A DNA stretch of 64,000 nt from Mediterraneibacter glycyrrhizinilyticus (GCF_016902345.1 NZ_JACJLR010000002.1:62001-126000), one strand, 5' to 3'. Positions 8,593 through 18,194 are shown, counted from the first letter of the stretch. Numbers and translations: made by a program. Notes: a model not told the origin generated them from the letters alone.

Positions 8593-9804
8593 ATGAAATA
8601 TATTGTTATTTTGTGTGACGGTATGGCGGATGAGCCCATTGAGGAACTGGGAGGCAGGACCCCGCTGGAGGCGGCCCGCACGATGAATATGGACCATCTG
8701 GCGAAGGGATCCGAGATCGGCATGGTCCGGACAGTGCCGGAGGGCATGGCTCCGGGAAGCGATACGGCAAACCTTTCCGTGATCGGGTATGATCCGAAAG
8801 AGTATTACACAGGAAGATCTCCGCTGGAGGCGCTGAGCATCGGCGCCGAGATGGCTCCGGAGGACGTGTCTTTCCGGTGTAACCTTGTCACGCTTTCCGA
8901 GGAGGAAGAGAGGTACGAAGACCGGCATATATTGGATCACAGTTCCGGCGAGATCAGCACAGAGGAGGCGGCAGAACTTCTGTCAGCGCTGAGTGAAGGG
9001 CTGAAACGGAAAGGCTATACATTCTATGTGGGCACCAGCTACCGCCATCTCCTGATCCGGGAGAAAGGAAAAGTGGTCGAACTGACAGCGCCCCACGATA
9101 TCCTGACGAAGCAGATCGGCGGGTATCTGCCGGAAGATGAAGTGCTCCGCGAAATGATGGTAAGGAGTTATGATATCCTGAAGGACCATCCGGTGAACAA
9201 AAAGCGCAGGGCAGAAGGAAAGAATCCTGCAAATTCAGCCTGGTTCTGGGGAGCAGGCACCCGTCCGGCTTTGAGATCTTTTGAGGAAAAGAACGGAGTG
9301 AAAGGTGCCATGATCTCCGCGGTTGACCTTCTGAAAGGGATCGCCGTGGGAGCGGGAATGGACAATATCATCGTAGAAGGCGCCAACGGCGGCCTGGACA
9401 CGAACTATGCGGGCAAAGCACAGACGGCTGTAAAGGCACTTACAGAGGACGGATATGATTTTGTCTATGTACATATTGAAGCTCCGGATGAGATGGGACA
9501 TCAGGGGAGTTTTCGGGATAAGATCACGGCGATCGAGCGGATCGATGAACAGATCATCGGGCCGGTGAGATCCTCATTTGAGAAGAGCGGAATTGATTTC
9601 CGTATGCTCATCCTGCCGGATCATCCCACGCCGGTGCACGTGCGGACACATACTGCAGATCCGGTGCCTTATCTTCTCTATGACAGCACGAAACATTTTG
9701 ATGGACAGGATACATACAGTGAGAGGACAGGGAAGCAGACCGGGATCTTTGTAGAGAAAGGGGACCGGCTGATGGACCATCTCCTTGAAAAGACAGTACA
9801 ATAA
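8593..9804 (+). CDS. ApgM-like phosphotransferase, putative homoserine kinase / cofactor-independent phosphoglycerate mutase
   Basis: Alkaline-phosphatase superfamily protein of 403 residues, related to archaeal cofactor-independent phosphoglycerate mutase. It starts MKYIVILCDGMADEP, holds the metal-binding and nucleophile region APGSDTANLSVIGYDP, and later has HIEAPDEMGHQG and LILPDHPTPVHVRTHTADPVP. In bacteria that lack ThrB a branch of this family next to hom or thrC has been proposed as the homoserine kinase (the TIGR02535 type). The position 62 bases after hom supports that role here. A plain phosphoglycerate mutase is the alternative. A hairpin (about 8545-8572) lies in the gap to hom but has no T-run. 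Confidence 0.8.
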   Translation: MKYIVILCDGMADEPIEELGGRTPLEAARTMNMDHLAKGSEIGMVRTVPEGMAPGSDTANLSVIGYDPKEYYTGRSPLEALSIGAEMAPEDVSFRCNLVTLSEEEERYEDRHILDHSSGEISTEEAAELLSALSEGLKRKGYTFYVGTSYRHLLIREKGKVVELTAPHDILTKQIGGYLPEDEVLREMMVRSYDILKDHPVNKKRRAEGKNPANSAWFWGAGTRPALRSFEEKNGVKGAMISAVDLLKGIAVGAGMDNIIVEGANGGLDTNYAGKAQTAVKALTEDGYDFVYVHIEAPDEMGHQGSFRDKITAIERIDEQIIGPVRSSFEKSGIDFRMLILPDHPTPVHVRTHTADPVPYLLYDSTKHFDGQDTYSERTGKQTGIFVEKGDRLMDHLLEKTVQ

Positions 9805-9810
9805 AGAAGA

Positions 9811-9862
9811 AAAGCTCTCCGGCTGCAGTGAAAAAGGCTGCTGCCGGGGAGCTTTGGATTTT
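9811..9862 (+). terminator. Terminator after the ApgM-like gene
   Basis: AAAGCTCTCCGGC at 9811-9823 pairs with GCCGGGGAGCTTT at 9843-9855 (12 of 13), followed by GGATTTT. Confidence 0.7.
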
Positions 9863-9871
9863 AAAGGGGAA

Positions 9872-9910
9872 GCCCAGGCAGAAAAAGAACTGTCCTTCTG
9901 CCGGCTGGGC
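9872..9910 (-). terminator. Hairpin terminator of the XRE regulator
   Basis: GCCCAGGCAGAA at 9872-9883 pairs with TTCTGCCGGCTGGGC at 9896-9910 with a small bulge. Read on the minus strand it is followed by a T-rich tract, just downstream of the XRE gene stop at 9935. Confidence 0.5.
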
Positions 9911-9934
9911 GAGCTGATCTTTCCGAACGTGTGT

Positions 9935-10327
9935 CTATTCATCAGGAATGTCCAGTACTTTCTTTACCAGTCTTTTGTCATCGGAGGAAGCCTGGCGGTA
10001 ATATTTTAACAGGAGAAGCTCTTCTTCCGTGAGATAGATGGTATCTCCGCTCTTGATCACAAGCCCCGGAGAGTAGGGTCCCTTTGCCTCTTTTGATACT
10101 GTGGTATCTGAGAAACGGGGGTAGGGCCGTGCGATTAGATCTTCCAGGCTGATCATGTAAATATCTGTCAGGCGAAGCAGCGTTTCAATGTCGGGAACAC
10201 GCTTCCCAGTCTCATAGTTGGAGTATGCCTGCCGGGAAATATTCAGCCTTTTGCTGATCTGTAACTGTGTGTAGTTGTGTTCGTCTCTGAGACGGCGCAG
10301 ATTTTCTACCAGCTGCACATTTGCCAC
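9935..10327 (-). CDS. XRE-family transcriptional regulator
   Basis: DNA-binding regulator of 130 residues. The N-terminal helix-turn-helix of the Cro/C1 type covers about residues 4-58, with LQISKRLNISRQAYSNYETG as the recognition part. The C-terminal half holds no known ligand domain but has a Leu/Glu-rich helix (TEEELLLLKYYRQASSDDKRL). A GTG at 10327 is chosen as the start because AGGGAGGTGG lies just upstream; the ATG at 10363 would put that ribosome binding site inside the gene. It stands alone, convergent with the ApgM-like gene. Its target is unknown. Confidence 0.85.
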   Translation of the reverse strand: MANVQLVENLRRLRDEHNYTQLQISKRLNISRQAYSNYETGKRVPDIETLLRLTDIYMISLEDLIARPYPRFSDTTVSKEAKGPYSPGLVIKSGDTIYLTEEELLLLKYYRQASSDDKRLVKKVLDIPDE

Positions 10328-10480
10328 GGGGCCACCTCCCTTTGCAAGAAAAATGTCTGACATAACCTGTCATATTATATCAATTTTTCCTGCACTGAAA
10401 GGAATATGCAACAAAGTGAAAATAAGCTGGCGAATAGCAACAAAACGTTGCCCGCATGTTCTGCGCAGAAAATGATCAGA

Positions 10481-10933
10481 TCAAAGCCTGCTCAGAGTAC
10501 TGTTGTGATACGCTGCAGAGAATGTCACATCCTCCCCAAGCCACTTGGGCGGCTGATACGCGAGGGCAGATTCTTCGTCTGCGAATTCAATCTCAGCCAG
10601 GATAAGCGGAGCAAGATCGCCGTGGAAGAGATCAAGTTCAAGTGTGAGTCCCTGTTCGAGCGGGATCACATATCTTGTCTTTGTGATGATACGTCCGTCC
10701 GCTTTTGTACGAAGATGTTCATAGGCCTCCGGTGTGAGCGGAAGATTATATTCTTCCCTTGACATCAGACCCTTTGATTTATAGGTAAGGAAATACTTTT
10801 CATTGTCCCGGCGGATCCGAACGACCGGTGATGTGCAGAGATAGCCCTGCTCAATCTCACGGCAGGGGAATTCCTCCGGATCAAAGGGGAGATCTTCCAT
10901 GCTGCTGATGAGAAATTTCCGTTCAATTTCCAT
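10481..10933 (-). CDS. CYTH domain protein (triphosphate tunnel metalloenzyme)
   Basis: Protein of 150 residues that fills the CYTH (CyaB/thiamine triphosphatase) fold. The ExExK metal/phosphate motif is complete at the N-terminus (Glu2, Glu4, Lys6 in MEIERKF). Further tunnel charges are seen in VVRIRR, YFLTYKSKG, TKTRYVIP, LELDLFHGD and LAEIEFADEE. Bacterial relatives hydrolyse inorganic tripolyphosphate or other triphosphates; the substrate here is not known. It is divergent from the DJ-1 gene, with a 181-base shared gap. Confidence 0.85.
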   Translation of the reverse strand: MEIERKFLISSMEDLPFDPEEFPCREIEQGYLCTSPVVRIRRDNEKYFLTYKSKGLMSREEYNLPLTPEAYEHLRTKADGRIITKTRYVIPLEQGLTLELDLFHGDLAPLILAEIEFADEESALAYQPPKWLGEDVTFSAAYHNSTLSRL

Positions 10934-11114
10934 CTGTGAACGCCTCCTTTCGCAGAAAAATATTTGTCAGCCGGCTGCGGACATGATTCTGCGATAAACT
11001 GTAATCATCATAATACGAGTTGAAACAATTGTAAACCATTGCATTTAAAGAAGTCTTTTGATAGACTGAAAAGTGACGGAGATTCATAAAACAATGAAGA
11101 GGAGGATCAGAAAG

Positions 11115-11663
11115 ATGAAGGTCTGTGTTTTTTTAGCTGATGGTTTCGAGGAGATCGAGGGGCTTACCGTTGTAGATATCCTGCGCAGGGCAGGAGTGGA
11201 AGTGATAATGATGTCCGTGACAGAAAATATTTCGGTCAAAGGCTCCCACGGGATCGGAGTCGAGGCGGACAGTCTGTTTGATGGGAACGCTGCTGCAAAA
11301 GCCGATATGCTGGTCCTCCCGGGCGGTATGCCGGGGACTCTTACCCTGCAGAAACACGATGGGTTGAAAGAACTTTTGAAAGCTTTTGATGATCAGCAGA
11401 AAGCCATAGCTGCGATCTGCGCGGCACCGAGTATCCTCGGTGAACTGGGGATGCTTAAGGGAAAGAAAGCGTGCGCATATCCTTCCTTTGAAGAAAAACT
11501 GGAGGGAGCAGATGTACAGCAGGTGCCTGTGGTGACAGACGGAAACATTACAACAGGACGGGGGATGGGAGCAGCGATTCCTTTCGCCCTCAGACTGACG
11601 GAGATCCTCTGTGGCGAAGAGAAGGCGGAGGAAGTGAGAAGGTCCATTGTCTATCAGGTCTGA
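11115..11663 (+). CDS. DJ-1/PfpI family protein (glyoxalase III / deglycase type)
   Basis: Cytoplasmic 182-residue protein of the DJ-1/ThiJ/PfpI superfamily, linked to methylglyoxal or protein damage repair in other bacteria. The nucleophile elbow is AAICAAPSILGELG with Cys102; the acidic partner lies in the N-terminal FEEIEGLTVVDILRRAG stretch. LVLPGGMPGT and GNITTGRGMGAAIPFALRL are typical. ATG 11115 follows GAGGAGGATCAG; an upstream ATG at 11073 in the same frame lacks a binding site. It precedes the trigger factor promoter. The exact activity is unknown. Confidence 0.88.
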   Translation: MKVCVFLADGFEEIEGLTVVDILRRAGVEVIMMSVTENISVKGSHGIGVEADSLFDGNAAAKADMLVLPGGMPGTLTLQKHDGLKELLKAFDDQQKAIAAICAAPSILGELGMLKGKKACAYPSFEEKLEGADVQQVPVVTDGNITTGRGMGAAIPFALRLTEILCGEEKAEEVRRSIVYQV

Positions 11664-11805
11664 GCAGTCTGCAGATCCGGTACGGCAGTCCTGATGGTGC
11701 AGTTCGCGCAGAAACCTCGAAAAAACACTGGAAATGTGCGGGTGTGTGTGCTATACTGTTTTAATGACTGCAAAGGATGAATTTGCGTAATCAAGGAGGA
11801 AGAAA

Positions 11806-13095
11806 ATGAGTTTACAGGTAGAAAAGTTAGAACATAATATGGCAAAGCTGACGATCGAGGTGTCAGCGGAGGATGTTGAGAAGGCACTTCAGGCTGCTTA
11901 CCTGAAAGAGCGCAGCAAGATCAGCCTTCCCGGATTCCGTAAGGGAAAAGTTCCGCGTCAGATGATCGAGAAGATGTACGGACCGGAAGTGTTCTATGAT
12001 GAAGCGGCAAATCATATGATATCAGAGGCATATGGAAAAGCTTACGACGAGTGTGAACTTGAGATCACATCCCAGCCGAAGATCGAGGTGACACAGCTCG
12101 AGAAAGGAAAGCCGTTTATCTTTACTGCAGAAGTAGCGGTAAAACCGGAGGTAAAACTCGGTGAATATAAAGGACTCAAAGTGGATAAAGTTTCTACAAG
12201 AGTGACACAGAAAGAGATCGATGAGGAGATCGACAGAGAGCGTGAGCGCAATGCAAGAACGATCGATGTGACAGACCGTGCAGTACAGGATAAGGATCAG
12301 ATTGTACTTGACTTTGAAGGATTTGTTGACGGAGAGGCGTTTGAAGGCGGAAAAGGTGAGAACTATCCGCTTACCATCGGTTCCGGTTCTTTTATCCCCG
12401 GATTCGAAGAGCAGCTCATCGGCGCTGAGATCGAAAAAGAGATGGAAGTCAATGTGAAGTTCCCGGAGGACTATCAGGCAAAAGAACTGGCAGGAAAAGA
12501 CGCTGTGTTCAAATGCACTGTTCATTCCATCAAGACAAAAGAGCTTCCGGAGCTGGATGACGAGTTTGTTTCCGACGTATCGGAAGAGAGCGAGACCGTT
12601 GATCAGTACAAGGCAGAAGTAAAAGGAAAGATCAAAGAGCGCAAAGAGCGCGAGGGCAAAGAGAAGAAAGAGAATCAGGCTGTAGAGCAGGCTGTGGAGA
12701 ACGCCGAGATCGATCTTCCTGAGCCGATGGTTGACCTGCAGGCAAGACAGATGGCGGATGATTTTGCGCGCCGTATCATGCAGCAGGGCATGAGCATTGA
12801 GCAGTACTTCCAGTTCACTGGTCTGTCAGAAGAGAAGATGATGGAAGAACTGAAGCCTCAGGCTGAGAAGAGAATCCGGACGAGACTCGTTCTGGAGGCG
12901 ATCGTTGCCGCTGAGAATATTGAGGTATCTGATGAGCGTCTCGAGGAAGAACTCAAGAAAATGGCAGATTCCTATCAGATGGAAGTTGACAAGCTCAAAG
13001 AGTTCATGGGAGAGAACGAGAAGAAACAGATGAAAGAGGACATTGCAGTTCAGGATGCAGTGACTCTGATCACAGAGGCAGCTGTAGAAGGTTAA
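11806..13095 (+). CDS. tig: Trigger factor
   Basis: Ribosome-bound chaperone and peptidyl-prolyl isomerase that meets nascent chains. Length 429, normal. The N-terminal ribosome-binding domain has the signature GFRKGKVPRQMIEKMYG near residues 44-60. The FKBP-type PPIase domain lies around 150-240 (DQIVLDFEGFVDGEAFEGG, YPLTIGSGSFIPGFEEQLIG). The C-terminal helical chaperone domain follows. AAGGAGGAAG is placed well before ATG 11806. Upstream a TATACT -10 box lies at about 11752. It leads the conserved protein quality control block tig-clpP-clpX-lon. Confidence 0.97.
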   Translation: MSLQVEKLEHNMAKLTIEVSAEDVEKALQAAYLKERSKISLPGFRKGKVPRQMIEKMYGPEVFYDEAANHMISEAYGKAYDECELEITSQPKIEVTQLEKGKPFIFTAEVAVKPEVKLGEYKGLKVDKVSTRVTQKEIDEEIDRERERNARTIDVTDRAVQDKDQIVLDFEGFVDGEAFEGGKGENYPLTIGSGSFIPGFEEQLIGAEIEKEMEVNVKFPEDYQAKELAGKDAVFKCTVHSIKTKELPELDDEFVSDVSEESETVDQYKAEVKGKIKERKEREGKEKKENQAVEQAVENAEIDLPEPMVDLQARQMADDFARRIMQQGMSIEQYFQFTGLSEEKMMEELKPQAEKRIRTRLVLEAIVAAENIEVSDERLEEELKKMADSYQMEVDKLKEFMGENEKKQMKEDIAVQDAVTLITEAAVEG

Positions 13096-13112
13096 TTGAG
13101 TAAGATTGATCC

Positions 13113-13145
13113 AAAAGGTGTGCCGACGGCGGTGCACCTTTTGTT
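13113..13145 (+). terminator. Terminator or attenuator between tig and clpP
   Basis: AAAAGGTGTGCC at 13113-13124 pairs with GGTGCACCTTTT at 13131-13142 with two mismatched positions. It may let part of the transcription pass into clpP. Confidence 0.6.
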
Positions 13146-13169
13146 GAAAAAAAGAAAGAAGGATGATCT

Positions 13170-13751
13170 ATGAGTTTAGTACCTTATGTCATTGAACAGA
13201 CAAGCCGTGGAGAGAGATCCTATGATATCTACTCCAGACTTCTGAAAGAGAGGATCATTTTCCTCGGAGAGGAAGTAAATGATGTGTCTGCGAGCGTGGT
13301 CGTGGCACAGCTCCTTTTCCTTGAGGCGGATGATCCGGATAAGGATATCCAGCTTTATATCAACAGCCCGGGAGGATCTGTTACGGCAGGTCTTGCCATC
13401 TATGATACGATGCAGTATATCAAGTGCGATGTATCTACAGTGTGCATTGGAATGGCAGCCAGCATGGGCGCGTTCCTTCTCTCAGGAGGTAAGAAAGGGA
13501 AGAGATTCGCTCTTCCGAACGCGGAGATCATGATCCATCAGCCGTCCGGCGGCGCGCAGGGGCAGGCGACAGAGATCCAGATCGCTGCAGAGCATATCCT
13601 CCGCACAAAAAAGAAATTGAATGAGATCCTGGCGGCGAATACAGGAAAGCCGCTTGAGGTGATTCAGGCCGATACAGAGCGGGACAATTTCATGTCCGCA
13701 CAGGAGGCGAAGGAATACGGGCTGATCGATGAAGTGATCGTAAGCCACTAA
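13170..13751 (+). CDS. clpP: ATP-dependent Clp protease proteolytic subunit
   Basis: Serine peptidase that forms the two-ring, 14-subunit chamber fed by ClpX or ClpC. Length 193. The catalytic triad is intact: Ser98 in [10 protein letters not shown], His123 in [14 protein letters not shown], and Asp172 in DTERDNF. The handle region and the N-terminal [16 protein letters not shown] are typical. It is followed 16 bases later by clpX, its partner ATPase. Confidence 0.98.
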   Translation: MSLVPYVIEQTSRGERSYDIYSRLLKERIIFLGEEVNDVSASVVVAQLLFLEADDPDKDIQLYINSPGGSVTAGLAIYDTMQYIKCDVSTVCIGMAASMGAFLLSGGKKGKRFALPNAEIMIHQPSGGAQGQATEIQIAAEHILRTKKKLNEILAANTGKPLEVIQADTERDNFMSAQEAKEYGLIDEVIVSH

Positions 13752-13767
13752 GTATGAGGTGACATTT

Positions 13768-15039
13768 ATGGCAGGAAAAATGATGGATGATATCGTAAGG
13801 TGTTCTTTCTGTAACAAGAGTCAGGCGCAGGTGCGCAAGCTCATCGCGGGGCCCAACGGCACATACATCTGCGACGAGTGCATCGGCATCTGCTCGGAGA
13901 TCATCGAGGAAGAGCTGGACTATAACGACAGGAGGGCACTGGATGATATTAATCTTCTCACTCCCGAAGAGATCAAAGCTTTTCTTGACGATTATGTGAT
14001 CGGACAGGATGAGGCGAAAAAAGTGCTTTCTGTTGCAGTGTACAATCATTATAAGAGAATATTGGCAGAACAGGATCTGGGTGTGGAACTGCAGAAGAGC
14101 AATATCCTGATGCTGGGACCCACCGGCTGCGGGAAGACACTTCTGGCACAGACCCTCGCAAAAATCCTGAACGTTCCCTTTGCGATCGCGGACGCGACCG
14201 CACTTACTGAGGCGGGATATGTGGGAGAAGATGTGGAGAATATCCTGCTGAAAGTGATTCAGGCTGCAGACGGAGATATCGAGCGTGCGGAGCACGGGAT
14301 CATCTATATCGATGAGATCGACAAGATCACCAGAAAGTCAGAGAACCCTTCGATCACAAGAGATGTGTCCGGAGAAGGCGTTCAGCAGGCTCTCCTTAAG
14401 ATCATAGAGGGCACTGTGGCATCTGTGCCGCCTCAGGGGGGAAGAAAGCATCCCCATCAGGAGCTGATCCAGATCGATACGACAAACATCCTGTTTATCT
14501 GCGGCGGGGCATTTGAAGGGATCGACAAGATCATCGAAACCCGCCTGGACAGAAAATCTATTGGGTTCAATGCTGAGATCGCGGCAAAGCACGAATATGA
14601 TATGGATGTGCTTCTTCACGAGGCGCTTCCGCAGGATCTTGTCAAGTATGGCCTGATCCCGGAACTTGTGGGAAGGCTCCCAGTTACCGTGTCTCTTGAT
14701 CTTCTGGATAAAGAGGCGCTGATCCGTATCCTTACGGAGCCGAAGAGCGCGATCGTAAAACAGTACCAGAAACTCCTTGAACTGGATGGAGTAAACCTGG
14801 AGTTTGATAAAGATGCACTGGATGCCATTGCGGAGACAACGCTGGCCAGAAAGACAGGGGCAAGAGGATTGCGGGCGATCATGGAAAATATCATGATGGA
14901 CACCATGTTTACTGTCCCGTCTGACGAGACGATCAAAGGCTGCCGCATCACGAAAGAAGCGGTCCTTGGAACAGGGCAGCCTCTCTATGAGCGGGACGGC
15001 GAAGAACGCCGCTCGTTTCTGACATCGGAGAGTGCATAG
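13768..15039 (+). CDS. clpX: ATP-dependent Clp protease ATP-binding subunit ClpX
   Basis: AAA+ unfoldase that delivers substrates to ClpP. Length 423. The N-terminal zinc-binding domain has Cys12, Cys15, Cys35 and Cys38. Walker A is GPTGCGKT, Walker B YIDEIDKI, followed by sensor and arginine-finger regions. The ClpP-docking loop IGF is present in [14 protein letters not shown] 13768 is preferred, with GAGGTGA upstream; GTG 13759 in the same frame would overlap that site. It is cotranscribed with clpP and ends at a hairpin before lon. Confidence 0.97.
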   Translation: MAGKMMDDIVRCSFCNKSQAQVRKLIAGPNGTYICDECIGICSEIIEEELDYNDRRALDDINLLTPEEIKAFLDDYVIGQDEAKKVLSVAVYNHYKRILAEQDLGVELQKSNILMLGPTGCGKTLLAQTLAKILNVPFAIADATALTEAGYVGEDVENILLKVIQAADGDIERAEHGIIYIDEIDKITRKSENPSITRDVSGEGVQQALLKIIEGTVASVPPQGGRKHPHQELIQIDTTNILFICGGAFEGIDKIIETRLDRKSIGFNAEIAAKHEYDMDVLLHEALPQDLVKYGLIPELVGRLPVTVSLDLLDKEALIRILTEPKSAIVKQYQKLLELDGVNLEFDKDALDAIAETTLARKTGARGLRAIMENIMMDTMFTVPSDETIKGCRITKEAVLGTGQPLYERDGEERRSFLTSESA

Positions 15040-15059
15040 AACAGAGCAGGGACTCTGTA

Positions 15060-15106
15060 GAAAGGGCGGGCGCAATGGCAAAGTACCTTGTGTCCGCCTT
15101 ATTATT
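15060..15106 (+). terminator. Terminator after clpX
   Basis: A G/C-rich imperfect hairpin (AAAGGGCGGGCGCAA against TTGTGTCCGCCTT) followed by ATTATT, in the clpX-lon gap. Confidence 0.55.
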
Positions 15107-15116
15107 AAAATCGGTG

Positions 15117-15163
15117 CTCAAAGGGGTCAGGCCCCTTTTACAAATGGACCTGACCCCTTTGAG
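15117..15163. repeat. 15-bp perfect inverted repeat with GGGGTCAGG core (REP-like)
   Basis: CTCAAAGGGGTCAGG at 15117-15131 is repeated inverted at 15149-15163, with a 17-base loop; the left arm also forms a nested GGGGTCAGGCCCC palindrome. It lies just before the lon ribosome binding site. The GGGGTCAG core recurs at 2510, which fits a dispersed REP/RAYT-type element rather than a gene-specific operator. Confidence 0.65.
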
Positions 15164-15183
15164 TATCGGGAAAGCAGGAAGAA

Positions 15184-17502
15184 ATGGATAATGAGATAAA
15201 AAGTTTTCCTGCGGTCGCGCTCAGAGGGATGACGATCCTGCCCGAGATGGTGGTCCATTTTGATGTGAGCAGGGAGCGTTCGATCGCAGCGATCCAGGAA
15301 GCTATGGTAGAAGAACAGAAGATATTTCTGGTCACACAGAGATCAGTGGAGACAGAGGAACCGGAGCAGAAGGATGTTTTTGAAGTGGGCACTGTGGGCA
15401 CGGTCAAACAGATCATCAAACTGCCCAAGCATATTGTCAGAGTGCTTGTGGCCGGTGAGTCAAGAGGAATCCTGAAGAGCATCGAGCAGAAGGACCCCTA
15501 TCTGAGAGCAGAGGTGGAGGTCGTCGATGAATCCGGCCTGGAGCTGCCCGAGGACTCCAACACTCAGGCGATGGAGAGAAGTCTGAAGGATATGTTTGTT
15601 GACTACGCGGCAAAGAACCGGAAAATGTCAAAAGAGGCTGTGGCACAGCTTTTGGACATCAAGGGGCTTAAGAAGCTTGTGGATGAGATCGCCGCAAACA
15701 TTCCGATCCCCTACATGGATCAGCAGGAGATACTGGACGAGACAGATTTTTGGAAACGGTATGAAAAACTGACATTTAAGCTTGTAAATGAGGTCCAGAT
15801 CATAGATATCAAGGAAGAGATACAGAGAAAAGTAAAAGAGAGAGTTGACAAACATCAGCGGGAATATATCCTGAGAGAGCAGCTCAAGCTGATCCGTGAG
15901 GAATTGGGAGAAGATTCGACCATATCTGACGCGGAGGAATTTGAGAATGCAGTGAAAAAACTCAAAGCACCCAAAGAGGTGAAAGAAAAGCTTTTTAAGG
16001 AGATCAGCCGCTTCAAAAGTTCCCTTGGATCCCCATCTGAAAATGCGGTGATCCGAACCTATATCGAGACACTTCTGGAGATGCCGTGGGACAAAGCCTC
16101 AAAAGACAATGATGACATTGCTTATGCAAAACAGGTCCTCGAGGAGGATCATTACGGTCTGGAGCAGGTGAAAGAGAGGATTCTGGAATTCCTTGCAGTG
16201 CGTACACTGACGAAGAAAGGAGAGAGCCCGATCCTCTGTCTCGTGGGACCGCCCGGAACAGGAAAAACGTCCATCGCCCGCTCCCTTGCGAGGGCCATGA
16301 AGAAGAAATATGTCCGTATCTCTCTCGGCGGAGTCCGGGATGAGGCGGAGATCCGGGGACACAGAAAGACCTACATCGGGGCCATGCCGGGAAGGATCGC
16401 CAACGGGATCCGCACGGCTGGGGTGAAGAACCCTGTCATGCTCCTGGATGAGATCGATAAAGTCAGTACAGACTATAAGGGAGATACTTTCTCTGCCCTT
16501 TTGGAGGTGCTGGACAGCGAGCAGAACAGCAGATTCCGGGATCACTATCTGGAAGTGCCGCTCGATCTTTCTGAGGTCATGTTTATCACGACAGCGAACA
16601 CCCTCCAGACCATCCCGCGCCCGCTTCTGGACCGTATGGAAGTGATCGAGATCAACAGTTATACAGAGAACGAGAAACTCCATATCGCCATGGAGCATCT
16701 GATCCCGAAACAGCTGGAGCACAACGGTCTGACAGCGGATCAGCTTTCTTTCAGCCGCCATGCGGTGTGGAAGATGGCGCGCAATTATACGAAGGAAGCC
16801 GGCGTAAGGCAGCTTGAGAGGGAGATCGGAAACGTGTGCAGGAAGGCGGCAAAAGAGATCCTCACCACGGACCGGAAGAAGATCACGGTGACAGACCGGA
16901 ATATCCATAAATTCCTGGGAAAAGAGAAGTACAGCTATCAGATGGCGAATCCGGAGCCGGAGACCGGTATTGTAAGAGGACTTGCATGGACCAGCGTGGG
17001 AGGAGATACACTTCAGATCGAGGTCAACGTCATGCCCGGAAAGGGCGAGATCATGCTGACAGGTCAGCTTGGAGATGTGATGAAAGAATCCGCCCGGACC
17101 GGGATCAGCTACATCCGCTCTGTCAGCCGGAAGTTTGAGATCGAGGATGATTTCTTTGAGAAACATGATATCCATGTACATATCCCGGAAGGGGCAGTGC
17201 CCAAAGACGGACCGTCCGCCGGGATCACAATGGCGACGGCGATGCTGTCGGCGGTGACGGGAAGAAAGGTACGCGCGGATCTGGCGATGACAGGGGAAGT
17301 CACCCTGCGGGGAAGAGTCCTGCCTATCGGAGGGCTGAAAGAGAAACTCCTCGCAGCCAAAAACGCAGGGATCCGGACTGTCCTCGTCCCGAAAGACAAC
17401 CGTGCGGATGTGGAAGAACTGTCTTCCGAGATCACAAAGGGACTCGAGATACTCTATATGGAACACATGGATCAGGTCCTGGAAGCCGCGCTGATCGACT
17501 GA
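15184..17502 (+). CDS. lon: ATP-dependent Lon protease
   Basis: Homohexameric AAA+ serine protease for damaged and regulatory proteins. Length 772, normal for LonA. It has an N-terminal substrate-binding domain (FPAVALRGMTILPEMVVHFD), a coiled middle part, Walker A GPPGTGKTS near residue 355, and the C-terminal protease domain with the Ser-Lys dyad: Ser678 in PKDGPSAGITMATA and Lys721 in GGLKEKLLAAK. No truncation is seen. It follows clpX but is set apart by a hairpin and a REP-like repeat, so it may have its own promoter. ysxC follows at 17577. Confidence 0.98.
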   Translation: MDNEIKSFPAVALRGMTILPEMVVHFDVSRERSIAAIQEAMVEEQKIFLVTQRSVETEEPEQKDVFEVGTVGTVKQIIKLPKHIVRVLVAGESRGILKSIEQKDPYLRAEVEVVDESGLELPEDSNTQAMERSLKDMFVDYAAKNRKMSKEAVAQLLDIKGLKKLVDEIAANIPIPYMDQQEILDETDFWKRYEKLTFKLVNEVQIIDIKEEIQRKVKERVDKHQREYILREQLKLIREELGEDSTISDAEEFENAVKKLKAPKEVKEKLFKEISRFKSSLGSPSENAVIRTYIETLLEMPWDKASKDNDDIAYAKQVLEEDHYGLEQVKERILEFLAVRTLTKKGESPILCLVGPPGTGKTSIARSLARAMKKKYVRISLGGVRDEAEIRGHRKTYIGAMPGRIANGIRTAGVKNPVMLLDEIDKVSTDYKGDTFSALLEVLDSEQNSRFRDHYLEVPLDLSEVMFITTANTLQTIPRPLLDRMEVIEINSYTENEKLHIAMEHLIPKQLEHNGLTADQLSFSRHAVWKMARNYTKEAGVRQLEREIGNVCRKAAKEILTTDRKKITVTDRNIHKFLGKEKYSYQMANPEPETGIVRGLAWTSVGGDTLQIEVNVMPGKGEIMLTGQLGDVMKESARTGISYIRSVSRKFEIEDDFFEKHDIHVHIPEGAVPKDGPSAGITMATAMLSAVTGRKVRADLAMTGEVTLRGRVLPIGGLKEKLLAAKNAGIRTVLVPKDNRADVEELSSEITKGLEILYMEHMDQVLEAALID

Positions 17503-17576
17503 GCCGGAAGAAAAGTTCTACGGCCGGGGCCTGCAGGCGCTTCCCGGGGAAGGACCGGATATAGAAGGAGGACACA

Positions 17577-18194
17577 ATGGTAATCAAAAACATAAATCTT
17601 GAGACGGTCTGCGGGATCACAAGTCCGCTGCCGAAAAACGATAAGCCTGAGATCGCGTTTGCGGGAAAATCCAATGTAGGGAAATCGTCTCTCATCAACG
17701 CGCTGATGAACCGGAAATCTTACGCACGGATCTCGGCAACGCCGGGGAAAACGCAGACCATCAATTTTTACAATATCAATGACGTGATGTATCTGGTGGA
17801 TCTTCCGGGGTACGGATACGCGAAAGTTTCGGAGAAGGAGAGAGCACAGTGGGGAAGGCTGATCGAGGGATATCTCCATGGCTCTGAGCAGTTAAAGGCT
17901 GTCTTTCTGCTCATCGATATCAGGCATGAGCCCTCCGCCAACGATAAGATGATGTATCAGTGGGTGGTGGAGCAGGGATTTGAGCCTGTTATAATCGCAA
18001 CAAAACTGGATAAGATAAAGAGGAGTCAGATACAGAAGCATCTGAAGATGCTGCGCGAAGGTCTGAAACTCCTTCCTGGAACAAAGATGATTCCTTTCTC
18101 ATCTGCGACAAAACAGGGACGTGATGAGATCTGGGACATGATCGAGAAAGAGTATCTTGCAGACGGAGTCCCCGGGGAGGAAGAACATTTGTAA
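17577..18194 (+). CDS. ysxC: Ribosome biogenesis GTPase YsxC/EngB
   Basis: Essential small GTPase that helps assemble the 50S subunit. Length 205. G1 is GKSNVGKSS (residues 30-38), G2 lies in the Thr of SATPGKTQTINFY, G3 is DLPGYGYAKV, G4 is ATKLDKIK and G5 is FSSATKQG. AGGAGGACACA lies before ATG 17577. The order lon-ysxC is widely conserved in Firmicutes, which supports the call. Confidence 0.97.
   Translation: MVIKNINLETVCGITSPLPKNDKPEIAFAGKSNVGKSSLINALMNRKSYARISATPGKTQTINFYNINDVMYLVDLPGYGYAKVSEKERAQWGRLIEGYLHGSEQLKAVFLLIDIRHEPSANDKMMYQWVVEQGFEPVIIATKLDKIKRSQIQKHLKMLREGLKLLPGTKMIPFSSATKQGRDEIWDMIEKEYLADGVPGEEEHL

Noticed and set aside
16099-17466. 455-codon open frame antisense to lon
   Set aside because: Shadow of lon; no domain seen.
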